Part shown: piece after piece, positions 3,747 through 7,175 of the stretch | Layout: every line of letters starts with the position of its first letter | Numbering within the stretch: position 1 is the stretch's first letter | Assembly: GCA_013329175.1 (NCBI GenBank) | Contig: DUKR01000075.1 | Coordinates: 10,064-17,238, forward strand | DNA length: 7,175 bases | DNA from: Candidatus Woesearchaeota archaeon | GTDB lineage: Archaea > Nanobdellota > Nanobdellia > Woesearchaeales > UBA11716 | Reading direction: 5' to 3' | Translations under genes and position numbers: made by a program | Notes under the pieces: model-generated | Databases searched by the model: none | The model's input: only the letters and a program-made list of their open reading frames with translations | Told to the model about the DNA's origin: nothing

Positions 3747-6700
3747 TCATCGCTTTTTCTGGAGTAGGACTATCGCTACGAATAACAGTATAAGGAGGAA
3801 GGCTGCAATGAACACTGCTCCTTTGATAATCGTCATGCTGCTGCCTTGCTGGTTAGGCTGACCCTGGCTCCTTTCAGCTTCTTCAGAGGGCAGCAATTCA
3901 TGGGCATCTTCTTTCTGGACCGCTTCCAGCGTGCCTGTTGCTCTGGCTTCTTGTGCTGGTGGCATGGCTCTTGCCTGAATTCCAAAAAGACCAAAATAGG
4001 GAACCTCAGCCTCATAATACTGGTAACCTGCCATGGCAGTTGTGGGATGAGCAGAAAGCTCCTGCCATGAGGAACCAAAGAGGGACAGGCTGACACTATC
4101 CTTATCCAATACTCCGTCATCAATGGCAAGCGGCACCCTGAATTCTACTGAAGCGTCAGTGTATTGCTCCTCTGAAATCTTAATGTGGGTAACCTGGTCA
4201 TATTGATAGGCATCAGGCAGGGGATTTGCTGCGCTCTGAATGGCCTCAACTTTGAGGGTAAACAAAACAAGCGGCTGCTCTCTTGCACGCAGGATAAGTT
4301 TAGTAATTGCAATGCCTGGATGGTCAATCTCAAGAGTAGCCAGTGCATTTGCTTCTACTCTTGTCTTTCCTACAGCGACGATTGCAGGACTGTCAGCTCC
4401 TGCGCTGACTGACGTGGATGCTGCACCACCACCGCCTCCCCCGCCGCCACCGCCGCCTGAGCTGCTACTTGAGCTGCCGCTCTCAACAGGGACAGGAGTT
4501 TCCTCTGAGACGTATTCGCTCCAGCCAGGAACGCTAAAAGTCAGGTTTCCGTCTTTGTAGTTGAGGATGACACAATCGCTGCACACGCTCCCATCACGCA
4601 GGATACGCGGATTGCTAAAAGCCAGATTATAGAAGGTTACATTTGCCGGCTTGTTCAGGAGGTCAAGATGTAGTGAGGCAATGCTGGTATCAATCCTGAT
4701 GCGGTTGTGCTCTATAATGATAGCGTCAAGGTCAAGGTAGTCATGATACCTATTGGAAGCGTCCACTAGGGCATTGTAGTGGAGAACGGATACATTCTCG
4801 ATGAACTCGACCCTTCCTCTGTCTCTGATGCCAAGGCTCATTCTGCTGACGTTAAAAAGGTCATGCACCTTTGCAAAGTCAGTGCTTAATTCATGGTCAA
4901 ACTTCGTGGCTTTTGGCATGGGACAGCCATTGAAGGCACTCACCCTCGCTTTCATAGATGCAGGCGTCTTTGGGCAGCGATCACTGTAATCAGCAACCCC
5001 ATCACCATCTTCATCGCTCAGGCAGGCTTCGTTTGGCGTACAGCTAAGCAAGGAGCATTCCCCTTCAGAGCATTCTCCCTTATCATCACTCACAACACAC
5101 AAACCCTCTGCCGTATCTTCAAACATAGCTATCTCGTCTTCTTTGCAGCCTCCTATGCCGCAGGTTGCCGGAGGGCACTGTGTTACCTTGCACTTGTCAT
5201 TCTGGCCGACACAAGCACCGTGCTCTCCAGCTTCGTCTGAGCAAACGGCGCATCCTTGGCACCTGCCGATGCCCTCATCGTAGTCATTACAATCTATGCC
5301 ATTTGGAACTCCATCGCCATCCTTGTCATTTCCTCCTTTGCGAACAGTCAACTGGTTTGATGAAGTAACCGTAATTGCTGCATCCTCACTAAGTGCTGCA
5401 TCAAAGACGTATTCAGGGTCACCTGCAATGTCGCCAGCCCATTCTGCTGTCCATGTCGTGGTTGCCTGTCCTGATGAAAAGACAGCAGGCTCTGGCTGGT
5501 TTGTTGCAAGATCCATTCCTCTGATAAGGCCAAGGATGCCGCCATCGGTCTCTGCAACAATAAAATTAGTGGTAAGCCCATCGCAGTACGCGCCTGCTGC
5601 CGTTAGCGTCACCTCTTCCCCTTCATTTGTCTCTGTTGTTGACCAGAAGGCATCACTAAGTGCGCATTGGTTGCAGACACTCGGGCTTCCTGTGCAGGTA
5701 TATCCTGCTTCTCTTTCGCATGCTGCTGAGCAGCCGTCACCGTTATCGGTGTTTGCATCATCACATTCCTCGCCTGGATCAATGGTCCCATCACCACATA
5801 CTGGAGGGCAGATGCCGCAATCGGATGGACAGGTGTTGCAGGTCTCATCGCCGTTGCAGGTGCCATCGCCGCAGGCAGGAGTAGGAGGGCAGGCACCACA
5901 GTCACTAGGACAGCTTGCGCACGTTTCGTCGCCATTACAGGAATCATCACCACAAACAGCGAGAGCAGGGCAAGTACCACAATCATCCGGACAGGTGTTG
6001 CATGTTTCATCTCCATTGCATACATTATTACCGCAATCTTCTGGGCACTGGCCGCAATCTAAAGGACAGGTTTTACAAATCTCGTAATTGTTGCATTCAC
6101 TGTCACCGCACACGGCGCAATCTTCATCAATTATTCCATTACAATTATTATCAACCCAATCACAAATGTCCTCAGCATCTGGGCTAATGGCTGCATCATT
6201 ATCATTGCAATCGCCACACCGCAGGACCCCATTGTTATCATTGTCATTATCTGCGCAAGCCAGTACTGGATTATCTTCGCTGAGTATTACATCCTCCGGG
6301 TGCATAACCGGATACGCTGAAAAATACAACTCAACATTGCCTTCCGGGTTGTAGTTTGGTACTATAACAAAATTAAGACTATCCCCTATAGATCGCTCAT
6401 ATACTTCACCTGTTGAAGACGTAATTATTAGTTTTTTTCCTGAATCATAACAATATTCGGATGTTAGCCAGACTTCTATCCTTTTGCCGTATATAGTATG
6501 AGAACCGCCCACATCATTCCAGTCAGGATTAACAATTAAAGAGGTGACTCTGCATTTTGATTCAGGAACAATGAATTCTGCAACCTCTGAATCTGTATTG
6601 GTTCCATCGGTAACAGTAAATGTGACACTATGTTCGCCTACCTGAGATGGTTCTGGCCAGAATGTAATATAATCACCATGGAGTTCCATGTTTGGCGGCA

Positions 6701-7175
6701 TCGCCGTAGATGTATATTTCAAATCTCCAATTGCATTGATCGTCTCAAAGTGGTATTCAAATTTTCTGCCAGGATGAACTTCGTGTTGCGGTATCGGAAG
6801 AAAATCCATTCTGGGACATCCACTGTTATCTATACTTTTGCAGTCTTCACTGCAGATCAGGGTTCCATCTGCAAAGCCATAACTTCTGCAGGTATTCAGC
6901 CTCAGATCATCCCCGTCGCAAACCTCATCAAGCTCAGCCCTGCCATTCCCGCAGGATTTGCAGTCATAGGGGCATACATGATAGGTCTCAGTCCCTTCGC
7001 AGATGCCGTCAAAATCACACCCCTCAGGCATCATATACCTGGTGTTCCTCTCATCATAATACACCTGTTCCCAGACGACAGAATCAGCAGGCCCGTTAGT
7101 GTTGTAAGCATAAACCTGCTTCCCGTCTGCTGCTACTATCTCGATAAGGCCGTCATTGTCAATATCAACAAGAGC
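3747..7175 (-). CDS. Giant cysteine-rich surface protein, N-terminus outside window
   Basis: The frame is open from the TGA at 3747 to the window edge, giving at least 1142 residues (numbered from the edge). In order: FG-GAP/VCBS-like propeller strand with VDIDNDGLIEIV (1-38); a Cys-rich block (53-120); a putative Ig/cadherin-like domain (121-204); a second beta domain (207-305); a MopE-type metal-binding motif, DNDNNG...CNDNDAAISP...NNCNGIIDEDC (308-353); four 6-Cys repeats (356-459); a DUF4215/myxo-type motif, CGDGTIDPGEECDD (460-501); another beta domain (504-612); a DKDGDG calcium-type loop (617-629) and more cysteines; a thrombospondin type 3-like DEDGDGVADYSDRCP (721-735); a domain holding all four N-glycosylation sequons (757-887); Ser6/Gly11 linker; PGF-pre-PGF-like domain (927-1068); membrane anchor (1116-1138) and KKR tail. 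The protein should be exported and anchored by its C-terminus. No catalytic residues were recognised; an adhesive or S-layer-associated role is inference. No PGF-CTERM motif is present. Confidence 0.9.
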   Translation of the reverse strand, partial: ALVDIDNDGLIEIVAADGKQVYAYNTNGPADSVVWEQVYYDERNTRYMMPEGCDFDGICEGTETYHVCPYDCKSCGNGRAELDEVCDGDDLRLNTCRSYGFADGTLICSEDCKSIDNSGCPRMDFLPIPQHEVHPGRKFEYHFETINAIGDLKYTSTAMPPNMELHGDYITFWPEPSQVGEHSVTFTVTDGTNTDSEVAEFIVPESKCRVTSLIVNPDWNDVGGSHTIYGKRIEVWLTSEYCYDSGKKLIITSSTGEVYERSIGDSLNFVIVPNYNPEGNVELYFSAYPVMHPEDVILSEDNPVLACADNDNDNNGVLRCGDCNDNDAAISPDAEDICDWVDNNCNGIIDEDCAVCGDSECNNYEICKTCPLDCGQCPEDCGNNVCNGDETCNTCPDDCGTCPALAVCGDDSCNGDETCASCPSDCGACPPTPACGDGTCNGDETCNTCPSDCGICPPVCGDGTIDPGEECDDANTDNGDGCSAACEREAGYTCTGSPSVCNQCALSDAFWSTTETNEGEEVTLTAAGAYCDGLTTNFIVAETDGGILGLIRGMDLATNQPEPAVFSSGQATTTWTAEWAGDIAGDPEYVFDAALSEDAAITVTSSNQLTVRKGGNDKDGDGVPNGIDCNDYDEGIGRCQGCAVCSDEAGEHGACVGQNDKCKVTQCPPATCGIGGCKEDEIAMFEDTAEGLCVVSDDKGECSEGECSLLSCTPNEACLSDEDGDGVADYSDRCPKTPASMKARVSAFNGCPMPKATKFDHELSTDFAKVHDLFNVSRMSLGIRDRGRVEFIENVSVLHYNALVDASNRYHDYLDLDAIIIEHNRIRIDTSIASLHLDLLNKPANVTFYNLAFSNPRILRDGSVCSDCVILNYKDGNLTFSVPGWSEYVSEETPVPVESGSSSSSSGGGGGGGGGGGAASTSVSAGADSPAIVAVGKTRVEANALATLEIDHPGIAITKLILRAREQPLVLFTLKVEAIQSAANPLPDAYQYDQVTHIKISEEQYTDASVEFRVPLAIDDGVLDKDSVSLSLFGSSWQELSAHPTTAMAGYQYYEAEVPYFGLFGIQARAMPPAQEARATGTLEAVQKEDAHELLPSEEAERSQGQPNQQGSSMTIIKGAVFIAAFLLILLFVAIVLLQKKR
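4425..4475 (-). repeat. Six-serine/eleven-glycine linker tract
   Basis: The minus strand encodes six serines followed by eleven glycines. The glycines use all four GGN codons and the serines use AGC, AGT and TCA, so the tract is not a simple nucleotide expansion but looks maintained as a flexible spacer. It separates the sequon-bearing domain from the PGF-pre-PGF-like domain. Confidence 0.85.
5799..6110 (-). repeat. Four tandem 6-cysteine repeats in the surface protein
   Basis: Units at 6110-6036, 6035-5955, 5954-5874 and 5873-5799 encode 25-27 residues each on the pattern CGDxxCNGDETCxxCPxDCGxC, with six cysteines per unit. Spacing is constant within units, with short Pro/Ala linkers between. 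At DNA level the units differ by many synonymous changes, so the repeats are old and kept at protein level. The first unit is the most diverged (NNYEIC replaces NGDETC). A fifth, degenerate unit lies near the N-terminal end, around 6950-7020. Confidence 0.85.

Noticed and set aside
4240..4560. Plus-strand frame with an eleven-proline run
   Set aside because: The proline run is simply the complement of the poly-glycine linker in the surface protein.
5296..6087. 263-residue plus-strand open frame rich in Ser, Pro, Gln and His
   Set aside because: It is the antisense of the Cys-rich repeats. Its apparent repeats (PQS.GQ, VSSPL) are by-products of the sense repeat, and it has no promoter or ribosome binding site.
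5799..6110. Regularly spaced repeats resembling a CRISPR array
   Set aside because: The units have no exact DNA repeat and no unique spacers. They encode six-cysteine protein repeats in one long frame.
1..7175. tRNA, rRNA, insertion sequence, prophage or defence genes
   Set aside because: No cloverleaf, transposase, integrase, terminal inverted repeat or recognisable defence domain was seen. Apart from the 106-bp divergent promoter region, all gaps between genes are about 50 bp or less, leaving no room for such elements.

Overview
The window reads as part of a DPANN-type archaeal chromosome, most likely Woesearchaeota/Pacearchaeota-like. This rests on four things. Promoters have BRE/TATA elements (TTTAAATA type) placed about 30 bp before start codons, which implies near-leaderless mRNAs. 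There is an archaeal translin-family gene. There is a giant cysteine-rich surface protein ending in a Ser/Gly linker, a PGF-pre-PGF-like domain and a C-terminal membrane anchor. Finally, small uncharacterised coiled-coil and five-span membrane proteins resemble families I associate with these lineages. Lineage and family recognition are from memory, not from a search. I saw no tRNA, rRNA, CRISPR array, insertion sequence or phage gene.

Layout. 1-90: flank, possibly the tail of an upstream gene plus a weak promoter. 91-573 and 625-1287 (+): two glutamine-rich coiled-coil proteins. 1302-1808, 1818-2423 and 2439-3008 (-): a tight three-gene operon of small integral membrane proteins that look like paralogs of one another, each with five predicted spans and N-out/C-in topology. 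3009-3114: a compact divergent promoter region. 3115-3696 (+): a translin-family protein that keeps the acidic residues used by the catalytic TRAX subunit of eukaryotic C3PO. 3747-7175 (-): a very large extracellular multidomain protein, open to the right edge of the window, so its N-terminus and promoter lie outside.

How the parts may relate. The membrane trio and the two coiled-coil genes converge tail to tail with only 14 bp between them, and the trio shares a divergent promoter region with translin. A cytoplasmic coiled-coil pair working with a small heteromeric membrane complex is a reasonable guess, but nothing in the sequence proves it. The surface protein is probably an independent cell-envelope or adhesion protein. 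Two start-site choices matter to a reader: the third membrane protein should start at 3008, not 3080, and the surface protein does not start at the in-frame GTG at 7064 but runs on to the window edge with a beta-propeller-type repeat.
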